Made by a program: the position numbers and the translations under genes. A DNA stretch of 61,812 bases, taken from NCBI GenBank assembly GCA_017473615.1, contig JAFUKL010000007.1:1-61812 (forward strand), given 5' to 3'. Positions within the stretch are counted from its first letter, which is position 1; each line of letters starts with the position of its first letter. This DNA comes from Muribaculaceae bacterium. Lineage in GTDB: Bacteria; Bacteroidota; Bacteroidia; Bacteroidales; Muribaculaceae. Positions 35,446 through 42,475 of the stretch are shown piece by piece. The notes under the pieces are model-generated. The model was given only the letters and a program-made list of their open reading frames with translations, searched no databases and was not told the DNA's origin.

Positions 35446-36212
35446 TAATCAATAAATTACAAAATAAGGCTATTAAGGAGTTTAGAACTGCAATATGGCT
35501 GTTACTTGTAGAAATAGGTATAGTTACTGAAAATAATGCCAATAATAACATTGTTACCACCACAAAGAAATTATCGGATAGCTTTCTTTGTAGCGGGCGA
35601 TTTGACGCTGAATATTATCAACCTAAATATGATTATCTATTCAAAAAGTTATCTGATTATGAGACTTTAGCACTTGGCGATTTAGTAGATATTCATAAAT
35701 CGATTGAGCCAGGAAGTGATGCTTATTGTGATAGTGGCATTCCATTTGTTCGTGTGTCCGATTTATCCAAATTTGGTTTGTCAGAAACAAGAATATTTTT
35801 AGACAAAGAAAATTATTCAGATGTGATACGTCCTACAAAGGATACAATTCTTTTATCAAAAGACGGTAGTGTTGGCATTGCATATAAAGCTGAAGAGAGC
35901 CTTGAAGTTATCACTTCCGGTGCAATCCTTCATTTAAAAATTAAAAGTACTAAAGTGCAACCCGATTATTTAACATTAGTTATAAATTCCATTGTTGTGC
36001 AACTACAAGCTGAACGCGCTGCTGGTGGCTCAATCATTCAGCATTGGAAATCATCGGAAATAGAGAAAGTACAAATCCCAATCTTGCCATTGGATATTCA
36101 GACTGAGATTTCTAACAAAATTCGTCATAGTTTTGCTTTACGAAAAGAAAGCCTACAACTATTGGAACAGGCTAAATCATTTGTAGAACAATCGATAGAA
36201 ATATGTAATTAA
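35439..36212 (+). CDS. Half-size specificity subunit, one target-recognition domain
   Basis: From about residue 50 it repeats the second half of the preceding S subunit: CSGRFDAEYYQPKYDYLF, a different recognition domain, then KIRHSFALRKESLQLLEQAK. It is therefore a duplicated half S gene with an alternative recognition domain. There is no ATG or GTG; the frame opens after TAA at 35436-35438 and its TTG at 35442 overlaps the previous stop (TTGA), which suggests termination-reinitiation. The first 40 residues have no counterpart in the first S subunit. It may dimerise as a half-subunit or act as a spare domain for recombination. Confidence 0.7.
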   Translation: MLIINKLQNKAIKEFRTAIWLLLVEIGIVTENNANNNIVTTTKKLSDSFLCSGRFDAEYYQPKYDYLFKKLSDYETLALGDLVDIHKSIEPGSDAYCDSGIPFVRVSDLSKFGLSETRIFLDKENYSDVIRPTKDTILLSKDGSVGIAYKAEESLEVITSGAILHLKIKSTKVQPDYLTLVINSIVVQLQAERAAGGSIIQHWKSSEIEKVQIPILPLDIQTEISNKIRHSFALRKESLQLLEQAKSFVEQSIEICN

Positions 36213-36323
36213 TTATCCAGACTTTGGAGGGATAAGTTCGCGGAATGCGGTAAGGTTTTCGGGAATCTTCACACCCGTTTCGCACTCACTTTCGTTTCTT
36301 TGTTGTATCTTTGCCGTGGATAA
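36213..36323 (-). other. Island right terminus with a 36-codon protein-like open frame
   Basis: Immediately tail to tail with the half S gene, the reverse strand has an open stretch of 36 codons ending TAA at 36213-36215. It reads STAKIQQRNESECETGVK and then KIPENLTAFRELIPPKSG. It has no start codon, so it is not a normal gene. Its far end lies inside the 19-bp direct repeat. It is either a remnant gene end or a recurrent mobile-element terminus; I believe related peptides occur elsewhere in Bacteroidales, unchecked. Confidence 0.4.
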
Positions 36324-36324
36324 T
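36306..36324. repeat. Right 19-bp direct repeat of the island
   Basis: Identical to 30557-30575. Its TATCTTTG half lies about 50 bases before the FKBP start and is the likely -7 element of that gene, although no -33 TTG is seen at the proper distance. Confidence 0.85.
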
Positions 36325-36358
36325 TAAGAACTGTTTAAACTGGGTTTAAAAGGCGTTT

Positions 36359-36766
36359 ATGGCAAAGAAACTTGATGTGAAATATGTGGCGGAATGTCGC
36401 CGGTTTCTGGAAGAGATGGCAGCTCAGCCCGATGTGAGAAATGTGAGTAAGGGTGTGCTTATGCGGTATATAGAACATGGTAAGGGAGAAGTGTGTCCCC
36501 GCTCTAACAATGTAATCACGGTGAAATACCGTGGTACTCTTATCGATGGTACTGAATTTGATTCGAATATGAGTGATGCCTACCCTGCGGCATTCAGATT
36601 AAAAGACCTTATCGTTGGATGGCAGATCGTGCTTACGCAGATGCGTGCCGGCGATAAAGTGATGGCATATATACCATCGGAATTCGGCTATGGCGACCGC
36701 AGAGAAGGCAATATTCCGGGAGGTTCAACGCTTATTTTTGAAATTCATCTTGTAGAGGTTCATTGA
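36359..36766 (+). CDS. FKBP-type peptidyl-prolyl isomerase
   Basis: The C-terminal 90 residues are an FKBP domain: VITVKYRGTLIDGTEFDSN, GWQIVLTQMRAGDKVMAYIP, FGYGDRREGNIPGGSTLIFEI. The active-site aromatic and the GYG loop are kept. No signal peptide is visible (MAKKLDVKYVAECRRF), so it should be cytoplasmic, unlike many Bacteroidales FKBPs that are lipoproteins. It assists proline isomerisation during folding. The ATG at 36359 lies just after the right repeat of the island. Confidence 0.9.
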   Translation: MAKKLDVKYVAECRRFLEEMAAQPDVRNVSKGVLMRYIEHGKGEVCPRSNNVITVKYRGTLIDGTEFDSNMSDAYPAAFRLKDLIVGWQIVLTQMRAGDKVMAYIPSEFGYGDRREGNIPGGSTLIFEIHLVEVH

Positions 36767-36783
36767 CAAGGTTGACATTCCGG

Positions 36784-37023
36784 TTACTTGGTTGTTTCAA
36801 CAGGAGCAGAGGCTAAAATCTTTCGTGCCAAATCCAAATCGCTTTTGAACACAAGTACTCGCACCATTCCATAATTTATTGGGGCAAGGCTCAGCACATT
36901 TGACATGATTTCATTTGTGAGCATTGCTTGTACTCCGTTTGTTTCCAATACGCCTTTCACCATGCTGGCCTCAATGGTATTTTCATATTCGCCCAATACG
37001 GTAAGTTCTTCGTTGTCTTTCAT
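36784..37023 (-). CDS. DUF2007 family small protein
   Basis: The 79-residue protein contains GEYENTIEASMVKGVLETNGVQAML and ends VLVFKSDLDLARKIL, the pattern of the DUF2007 'putative signal transducing protein' family, a small ferredoxin-like fold. Function is unknown. It converges on the FKBP gene, with 17 bases between the ends. Confidence 0.8.
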   Translation of the reverse strand: MKDNEELTVLGEYENTIEASMVKGVLETNGVQAMLTNEIMSNVLSLAPINYGMVRVLVFKSDLDLARKILASAPVETTK

Positions 37024-37134
37024 AACAGTGGTTTTATTTTGATATTAGTTTATAAAGATAACGAATTTAAGGGTGAAAAAGTTATGGAACATTGCAAAAA
37101 ATCCTTTTTTCTGAAAAAAAGAAGTGAAAAACTG

Positions 37135-37165
37135 TTGACAAACGCTTTTTGAGATTGTATTTTTG
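37135..37165 (+). promoter_or_regulatory. Promoter of the ftsX-uppP-truB-queA run
   Basis: TTG at 37135-37137, 20 bases and TATTTTTG at 37158-37165 give a good consensus promoter. The transcript would start about 37172, which favours ATG 37240 over ATG 37186 for ftsX. Confidence 0.72.
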
Positions 37166-37239
37166 CAATAAAATAGGTTTAATGCATGATTCTGCGCATA
37201 TCAGTCGGAATGCGTGCAGTGTGGTATCTATTTAATGAA

Positions 37240-38112
37240 ATGGAAGAAAAAAAGTCTAAAATATCATATTTCAGTGCTAATATCACGCCCATAATAAGTG
37301 TGTCGTTGGTCTTGTTGTTGCTTGGTATCGTAGGATTGCTTGGTATAGCGGCAAACAGCCTTACTGATTATGTAAAGGAAAATATAGGTTTTGATGTAAT
37401 CGTAAATAACAATGCATCGCAGCAAGAAATAGATGAATTGAAACGTCTATGGACAAAAGCTCCCTATGTGAGCAGTGTGAAATATATTTCCAAGGAAGAC
37501 GCTTTGCAGTCATGGGAGAAAGAGACCGGAGAGAATCTGATAGAGATGATAGGAGTGAATCCTTTGAGTGCAGAATTTGAAGTACGGGTAAAAGCAAAAT
37601 ATGTAAGTGTAGACAGTCTGAATAAAATCGAGCATGCGTTGAAACAGATGTCGGCAATAGATAGTATCCAGATGCATAAGGATGTAGTAGAACAGATAAA
37701 CAGCAATTTGAAAAATGTGATGCTTGTGCTTGGTTCAATCCTTATTATGCTGGTTGTTATTTCTTTTGTGCTGATAAATAATACGGTGCGACTGGCTGTA
37801 TATTCCCGCAGGTTTATCATTCACACGATGAAATTGGTAGGAGCCACCCCCGGGTTTATACGCCGTCCGTTTATACTCACTAATATATTGAACGGTTTGA
37901 TAGCTTCATTAGTGGCTGTTGCTCTATTGAGCGGATTGCTGTATTATGTGGTGGAAGTAAACCGTGATTATGCCGGGCTTGTGGATGTGAGCCAGATAGG
38001 TGTTGTGTATGGAGGGCTTGTTGTTACCGGAGTGGTGATGTGTGCCGTTGCAGCATTACTTTCCACAAATAGGTTCATAAGTTTGAATTATGACGACTTG
38101 TTTACAAAATAA
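37240..38112 (+). CDS. ftsX: Cell division protein FtsX
   Basis: FtsX is the membrane part of the FtsEX complex that couples division to peptidoglycan hydrolase activation. One N-terminal helix (PIISVSLVLLLLGIVGLLGI), a periplasmic domain of about 100 residues (DVIVNNNASQQEIDELK...), then three more helices, with KLVGATPGFIRRPF typical of FtsX. The start is set at 37240 (MEEKKSKISYFSANITP) because this matches the usual beginning and allows a leader after the promoter; ATG 37186 is the alternative. The ftsE gene is not adjacent, which is usual in this phylum. Confidence 0.9.
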   Translation: MEEKKSKISYFSANITPIISVSLVLLLLGIVGLLGIAANSLTDYVKENIGFDVIVNNNASQQEIDELKRLWTKAPYVSSVKYISKEDALQSWEKETGENLIEMIGVNPLSAEFEVRVKAKYVSVDSLNKIEHALKQMSAIDSIQMHKDVVEQINSNLKNVMLVLGSILIMLVVISFVLINNTVRLAVYSRRFIIHTMKLVGATPGFIRRPFILTNILNGLIASLVAVALLSGLLYYVVEVNRDYAGLVDVSQIGVVYGGLVVTGVVMCAVAALLSTNRFISLNYDDLFTK

Positions 38113-38139
38113 AAACGTAATAAATAATTTATACTATAT

Positions 38140-38433
38140 ATGGCAGTGAAAAATAATACCCAGGGTGGTAGGGACGACAAAAAAACTACAATCAATTACA
38201 ATGAATTTCCGTTGGCATCGGCTAATTTTGTACGTATGGCAATAGCCGGCATACTTATAGTGTTGGGATTTATCCTTATGGCGGGAGGAGCCAATGAAGG
38301 GGAAGTGTTTAATCAGGACATTTTCAGCACAAGACGGATAATAATAGGTCCTACTGTATCGTTCTTGGGATTCGTGTATATGGCATTTGCAATTAATTAC
38401 AAAAAGAAGAATAAAGGAAACAAAGAAGCTTAA
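38140..38433 (+). CDS. DUF3098 membrane protein
   Basis: The protein of 97 residues has two membrane helices (about 33-52 and 67-86) and a basic C-terminus. The position between ftsX and uppP and the pattern FVRMAIAGILIVLGFILMAGG followed by IFSTRRI match the DUF3098 family of Bacteroidota. Its role is unknown, though the neighbours suggest cell-envelope synthesis or division. Confidence 0.85.
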   Translation: MAVKNNTQGGRDDKKTTINYNEFPLASANFVRMAIAGILIVLGFILMAGGANEGEVFNQDIFSTRRIIIGPTVSFLGFVYMAFAINYKKKNKGNKEA

Positions 38434-38442
38434 TACAAGGAA

Positions 38443-39288
38443 ATGAGCATATTTGAAACTGTTATTATCGCCATAGTAGAGGGTTTGACCGAGTTTTTGC
38501 CTGTATCGTCTACCGGTCACATGATTATAGCCCAAAATCTGTTGGGGGTGGAAAGTACCGATTTTGTGAAAGCTTTTACCTTTATTATTCAATTCGGGGC
38601 AATTCTTTCGGTAGTCGTATTGTATTGGAAACGATTCTTTAAACTGAATAGCACACCTGTACCGCATGGGACATCGGCAATGAAGCGCTTTCTTCATAAA
38701 TATGATTTCTATTGGAAACTGTTTGTTGCGTTTATTCCGGCGGCAGTACTGGGGCTATTGTTCAGTGACGCTATAGATGCCATGCTTGAAAGGGTGGAAG
38801 TGGTTGCTGTGACACTTATTTTAGGAGGTGTATTTATGCTGTTTTGTGACAAGATATTCAATAAAGGAAGCGAAAAGACCGAGTTGACGGAGAAACGGGC
38901 TTTTATGGTGGGGTTGTTTCAATGCATATCGATGATCCCGGGGGTGTCACGTTCTATGGCGACAATTGTTGGCGGAATGGCGCAGAAAATGACCCGTAAG
39001 GCGGCAGCTGAATTTTCGTTTTTCTTGGCAGTGCCTACAATGTTCGCCGCAACGGTCTATAAAATGTATAAGTTGCTGAGTGGTGGAGGTACAGCCGTTA
39101 TAATGGATAACATGGTGACGCTTATTGTGGGTAACGTGGTGGCTTTTGTTGTGGCGTTGCTTGCTATAAAATTTTTTATCGCATTTGTTACGAAATACGG
39201 TTTCAAGGCTTTCGGGTGGTATAGGATTATTGTGGGTGGTATTATATTGCTCATGTTAATGACCGGTCATAATCTAACGATAATGTGA
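38443..39288 (+). CDS. uppP: Undecaprenyl-diphosphatase UppP (BacA)
   Basis: UppP removes a phosphate from undecaprenyl diphosphate to recycle the lipid carrier of peptidoglycan and surface polysaccharides. The active-site motifs [15 protein letters not shown] and [10 protein letters not shown] are intact. About eight membrane helices are present in 281 residues. It begins 9 bases after the DUF3098 gene, and its stop overlaps the truB start. Confidence 0.95.
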   Translation: MSIFETVIIAIVEGLTEFLPVSSTGHMIIAQNLLGVESTDFVKAFTFIIQFGAILSVVVLYWKRFFKLNSTPVPHGTSAMKRFLHKYDFYWKLFVAFIPAAVLGLLFSDAIDAMLERVEVVAVTLILGGVFMLFCDKIFNKGSEKTELTEKRAFMVGLFQCISMIPGVSRSMATIVGGMAQKMTRKAAAEFSFFLAVPTMFAATVYKMYKLLSGGGTAVIMDNMVTLIVGNVVAFVVALLAIKFFIAFVTKYGFKAFGWYRIIVGGIILLMLMTGHNLTIM

Positions 39289-40004
39289 TGGATTTTGTAA
39301 GGGGCGAAATATTTCATATAGATAAGCCTTACGGCTGGACTTCCTTTGCCGTAGTGGGTAAGTTGCGCTATCATATAAGCAGACGTATAGGCATAAAGAA
39401 AATAAAAGTAGGGCATGCGGGTACGCTTGATCCTTTGGCAAGCGGTGTGCTTGTAGTGTGTACGGGAAAAGCAACTAAGCGTATAGAGGAACTGCAGGCG
39501 GGCGTCAAGGAATATATAGCGGAAATCAAACTTGGAGCTACAACGCCATCTTTTGACTTGGAAACAGAAGTTGATGCGTTGTATCCGTGGGAACATATAA
39601 CCCGTGAACAAGTGGAGAATGTATTGCGCGAGCGCTTCACCGGCAGTATTGAGCAAGTGCCTCCGTCTTATTCGGCGTGCAAGATAAATGGTAAGCGTGC
39701 TTATAAAATGGCACGTAATGGTGCCGAAGTGGAGCTGAAAGCGAAAACTCTTGTAGTGAATGAGATAGAGATACTTGAGTTTGAGGGGCAGAGACTTGTT
39801 GTTAGAGTGGTATGCGGGAAAGGAACTTACATAAGGGCATTGGCTCGCGATATAGGTGTGGCATTAGGCAGTGGAGCACACCTTACGGGATTGCGCCGCA
39901 CGCAAGTAGGAGAAGTGAGGGTGGAGAATTGCCTGACGGTGGATGATGCCGTGAATATGATATGTACAGCTGATGTGGTGATGCCCGAACGTGCCGAGAG
40001 TTGA
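39288..40004 (+). CDS. truB: tRNA pseudouridine(55) synthase TruB
   Basis: TruB makes pseudouridine 55 in the T-loop of tRNA. The catalytic Asp is in GHAGTLDPLASGVLVVCTGKATK; QVPPSYSACKINGKRAYKMAR and RVVCGKGTYIRALARD are further motifs. ATG 39288 shares one base with the uppP stop (TGATG) and is preferred over GTG 39285. The length of 238 residues is short compared with E. coli (314) because the C-terminal PUA domain is absent, as usual in the phylum. Confidence 0.95.
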   Translation: MDFVRGEIFHIDKPYGWTSFAVVGKLRYHISRRIGIKKIKVGHAGTLDPLASGVLVVCTGKATKRIEELQAGVKEYIAEIKLGATTPSFDLETEVDALYPWEHITREQVENVLRERFTGSIEQVPPSYSACKINGKRAYKMARNGAEVELKAKTLVVNEIEILEFEGQRLVVRVVCGKGTYIRALARDIGVALGSGAHLTGLRRTQVGEVRVENCLTVDDAVNMICTADVVMPERAES

Positions 40005-40044
40005 GAAAGCAAAGATTGAGAAATAATATAAATTAAAATATAAG

Positions 40045-41097
40045 ATGAAGTTATCGGAATTTAAATTTAAGTTGCCGGAGGAGTTGATAGCAACTCACCC
40101 CGTGCCTGTAAGGGATGAGTCGAGATTGCTTGTCCTTCACAAGAAAGATGGCAGCATAGAACATAAAGTGTTCAAGGATATTCTTGAATACTTTGATGAA
40201 AATGATTTGTTTGTTTTCAATGACACCAAGGTATTTCCTGCAAAATTATATGGAAACAAGGAGAAAACGGGTGCTAAAATAGAAGTGTTTATGCTGCGTG
40301 AACTGAACACAGAGCATAAACTGTGGGATGTACTTGTGGAGCCGGCACGAAAGATTAGAATCGGGAATAAACTATATTTCGGTTTGGATGACTCGATGGT
40401 AGCTGAGGTGATAGACAATACGACATCTCGCGGACGAACTTTACGTTTTTTGTATGATGGTGAACATGAGGAATTTAAAGAGTGCTTGTTTGCCTTGGGA
40501 AATACCCCGCTTCCGTATTACATTAAGCGTGAACCGGAACCGGAAGATGCCGAACGTTATCAGTGCTTGTTCGCTAAGAATGAGGGAGCGGTAGTGGCAC
40601 CGGCTGCCGGATTCCACTTCAGTCGCGAACTTATGAAGAAAATGGAAATCAAGGGCATAAATACCGGATTCCTGACACTTCATTCCGGCTTAGGAAATTA
40701 TCGTGAAATAGATGTGGAGGATTTGACAAAACATCGTATGGATTCTGAGCAGATGGAGGTTTCCGATGAACTTGTGGATCTTGTGAACAAGACTAAGGAT
40801 GCCGAGAAGAAAGTATGTGCGATAGGAACATCCACAATGCGTGCCATAGAAAGTACGGTGGCGATGAACGGTCATATCAAGCCATATTCTGGCTGGACGA
40901 ATAAGTTTATTTTCCCGCCTTATGATTTTACCGTATGTAATGCAATGGTAAGCAATTTCCACATGCCTTACTCGGTTATGCTTATGATGGTAGCCGCATA
41001 CGGTGATTATGATAAAGTTATGAATGCCTACCAAGTCGCGGTTAAGGAGAAATACCGTTTCGGAGCATACGGTGATGCTATGCTTATTGTAGATTAA
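40045..41097 (+). CDS. queA: S-adenosylmethionine:tRNA ribosyltransferase-isomerase QueA
   Basis: QueA transfers the ribose part of SAM to 7-aminomethyl-7-deazaguanine in tRNA on the way to queuosine. The N-terminus [56 protein letters not shown] and the late [11 protein letters not shown] are diagnostic. Length 350 residues is normal. It ends exactly where the convergent glycosyltransferase gene ends (no base between the stop codons), with no terminator in between. Confidence 0.96.
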   Translation: MKLSEFKFKLPEELIATHPVPVRDESRLLVLHKKDGSIEHKVFKDILEYFDENDLFVFNDTKVFPAKLYGNKEKTGAKIEVFMLRELNTEHKLWDVLVEPARKIRIGNKLYFGLDDSMVAEVIDNTTSRGRTLRFLYDGEHEEFKECLFALGNTPLPYYIKREPEPEDAERYQCLFAKNEGAVVAPAAGFHFSRELMKKMEIKGINTGFLTLHSGLGNYREIDVEDLTKHRMDSEQMEVSDELVDLVNKTKDAEKKVCAIGTSTMRAIESTVAMNGHIKPYSGWTNKFIFPPYDFTVCNAMVSNFHMPYSVMLMMVAAYGDYDKVMNAYQVAVKEKYRFGAYGDAMLIVD

Positions 41098-42288
41098 TCA
41101 GCTTTTTAACGGCTGCCATGTGTAGAAGTATGATTTATGTCTGCGGCATTTGATTTTATAATGCCATTCTACGGCGGGTGTTAATAATGTGAATATAGGG
41201 ATAGAAAACAGCAGTTTACGCAATTGTAGCGTTTCTGCTGTTTTTCTGTATGTTATTATTTGCGGAATGAACATTATTGCGGCTGTTAATACCAAGACTG
41301 CAATGGTGATAGGATTATTGAAACCCAATAGTGCGATACCTGCAATCAGCATTATATTGAGAATGTAAATTGCAGTTTTCAGATTCTCTAAAAAGAATGC
41401 AGAAGAACGAATTTTACTTTCTGAGAAAGTGCGGTGCAGTTTAAGGGTTTGTAGGGCTTTTGCAGGATTGTCGTGAGAGACAGTTATGATACTTTCGGGC
41501 GATAATTCTACATGTGTATTACCGTGAATAGCAATTTCGTTGACAAAGAGATCATCATCACCATAGTGCAAGTGCATAGATTGAGAAAAACCTTTATGGC
41601 TTAAAAACAGGCTTTTTCGATAAGCAAGATTGTCGCTTGTTCCTCGGTATGGTTTGCGTTGTATGGCTTGAACGAGGTATTTAATGGTATTCTTCATATA
41701 TATGAACGAACGTAACCTGCAGCCTCTGCCGGTATCGCTATTTTCGGAAAGACGAGAATGTCCTATCACAACATCGGCTCCACTTGAAAAATGTCGCGCG
41801 ATAGATGAAACCCAATGGCGGGATTGGGGGGTGCAGTTGCTGTTTGTGGTAAGTATTATGTCATATTGGGCTGCCTTGATTCCAAGCATGAGAGCCAGTT
41901 TCTTGCGCGATAGGTTTCTTGCGTCGTCGGGCGTAAAGGAGTAATGAAGATTTTTATGTTGCAAAGATAGCCGTTCGATAAAATCGCTTGTACTTTCGCT
42001 TTTACCATCGTTTACAACAATTACTTCATATAGAGGATAATCTTGGTCGAGTATCTTAGGAAGATTGCGGGCTAAAACCGCAGTGTTGCTGCCGGCATAT
42101 ACCACAATGGATACACCGCAAGATTCTTCCTTGGGGGAAATGTCGGGAGAATATGAATGAGGGTTGGACACGGCTTTTTTTAATGAACGGAAATCAAGAT
42201 ATTCCCAAATTATGAAAATAATGGAAAAGAAGAATGAAATACCCGCAAGGATGAAAATAATAGGGCTAATGTCTAAGAAAATATGCAT
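41098..42288 (-). CDS. Family 2 glycosyltransferase with membrane helices
   Basis: An N-terminal membrane helix (PIIFILAGISFFFSIIFIIW), a GT-A catalytic domain (SIVVYAGSNTAVLARNLPKIL, YPLYEVIVVNDGKSES, LTTNSNCTPQSRHW, HYGDDDLFVNE) and two or three C-terminal helices form a processive-type GT2 layout. The sugar and acceptor are unknown; it may act on envelope glycans. The start at 42288 (MHIFLDISP) is chosen over 42342, because the extra 18 residues overlap the promoter region of the divergent operon. Confidence 0.8.
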   Translation of the reverse strand: MHIFLDISPIIFILAGISFFFSIIFIIWEYLDFRSLKKAVSNPHSYSPDISPKEESCGVSIVVYAGSNTAVLARNLPKILDQDYPLYEVIVVNDGKSESTSDFIERLSLQHKNLHYSFTPDDARNLSRKKLALMLGIKAAQYDIILTTNSNCTPQSRHWVSSIARHFSSGADVVIGHSRLSENSDTGRGCRLRSFIYMKNTIKYLVQAIQRKPYRGTSDNLAYRKSLFLSHKGFSQSMHLHYGDDDLFVNEIAIHGNTHVELSPESIITVSHDNPAKALQTLKLHRTFSESKIRSSAFFLENLKTAIYILNIMLIAGIALLGFNNPITIAVLVLTAAIMFIPQIITYRKTAETLQLRKLLFSIPIFTLLTPAVEWHYKIKCRRHKSYFYTWQPLKS

Positions 42289-42296
42289 AAATGTCG

Positions 42297-42304
42297 TATC
42301 TTTG
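42297..42304 (+). promoter_or_regulatory. -7 element of the polysaccharide operon
   Basis: TATCTTTG (followed by GC) is a good -7 element on the forward strand. A clear -33 TTG is missing. The transcript would have a leader of about 165 bases containing the hairpins at 42408-42475. A reverse-strand TAATTTTG at 42378-42371 may serve the divergent glycosyltransferase. Confidence 0.5.
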
Positions 42305-42407
42305 CAAACGTTTGAAAAATCGGTAAAGACGGTAATCGTCATTAAAGTGCGTTCCGCCTATTTCATACTGCAAAATTACTAAAGATAGAGCAAACATTAT
42401 AACGAAA

Positions 42408-42475
42408 CGTTGATTTTTTATCAACGATGTAATAAACGATATGAAAATATCGTTTTAAAAGAGTGCAACTCTTTT
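42408..42475 (+). promoter_or_regulatory. Three tandem perfect hairpins in the leader of the polysaccharide operon
   Basis: Hairpin 1: CGTTGAT-ttttt-ATCAACG (42408-42426). Hairpin 2: AAACGATAT-gaaa-ATATCGTTT (42434-42455). Hairpin 3: AAAAGAGT-gca-ACTCTTTT (42457-42475), whose last base touches the ATG at 42476. AACGAT occurs at both 42423-42428 and 42435-42440, so ATCGTT of hairpin 2 can pair with either one. Hairpins 2 and 3 end in TTTT and could act as weak terminators. This suggests an attenuator or translational switch. Confidence 0.6.

Larger units (their letters stand above)
30557..36324. mobile_element. Restriction-modification island bounded by 19-bp direct repeats
   Basis: The 5.77-kb segment carries five restriction-modification-related genes between housekeeping genes that would otherwise be close neighbours (DUF1846 on the left, FKBP on the right). 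Both boundaries hold TATCTTTGCCGTGGATAAT, and similarity stops on both outer sides. The interior is AT-richer than the flanks by eye. No integrase or transposase is inside, so movement would need an enzyme in trans or recombination between repeats. The exact boundary is an inference from the repeat. Confidence 0.6.

Noticed and set aside
36784-37023. Inclusion of the DUF2007 gene in the restriction-modification island
   Set aside because: It lies outside the right direct repeat and its composition matches the housekeeping flank.
38134-38697. 187-codon reverse frame across DUF3098 and uppP
   Set aside because: Antisense to two genes in a conserved run; composition is that of a shadow frame.
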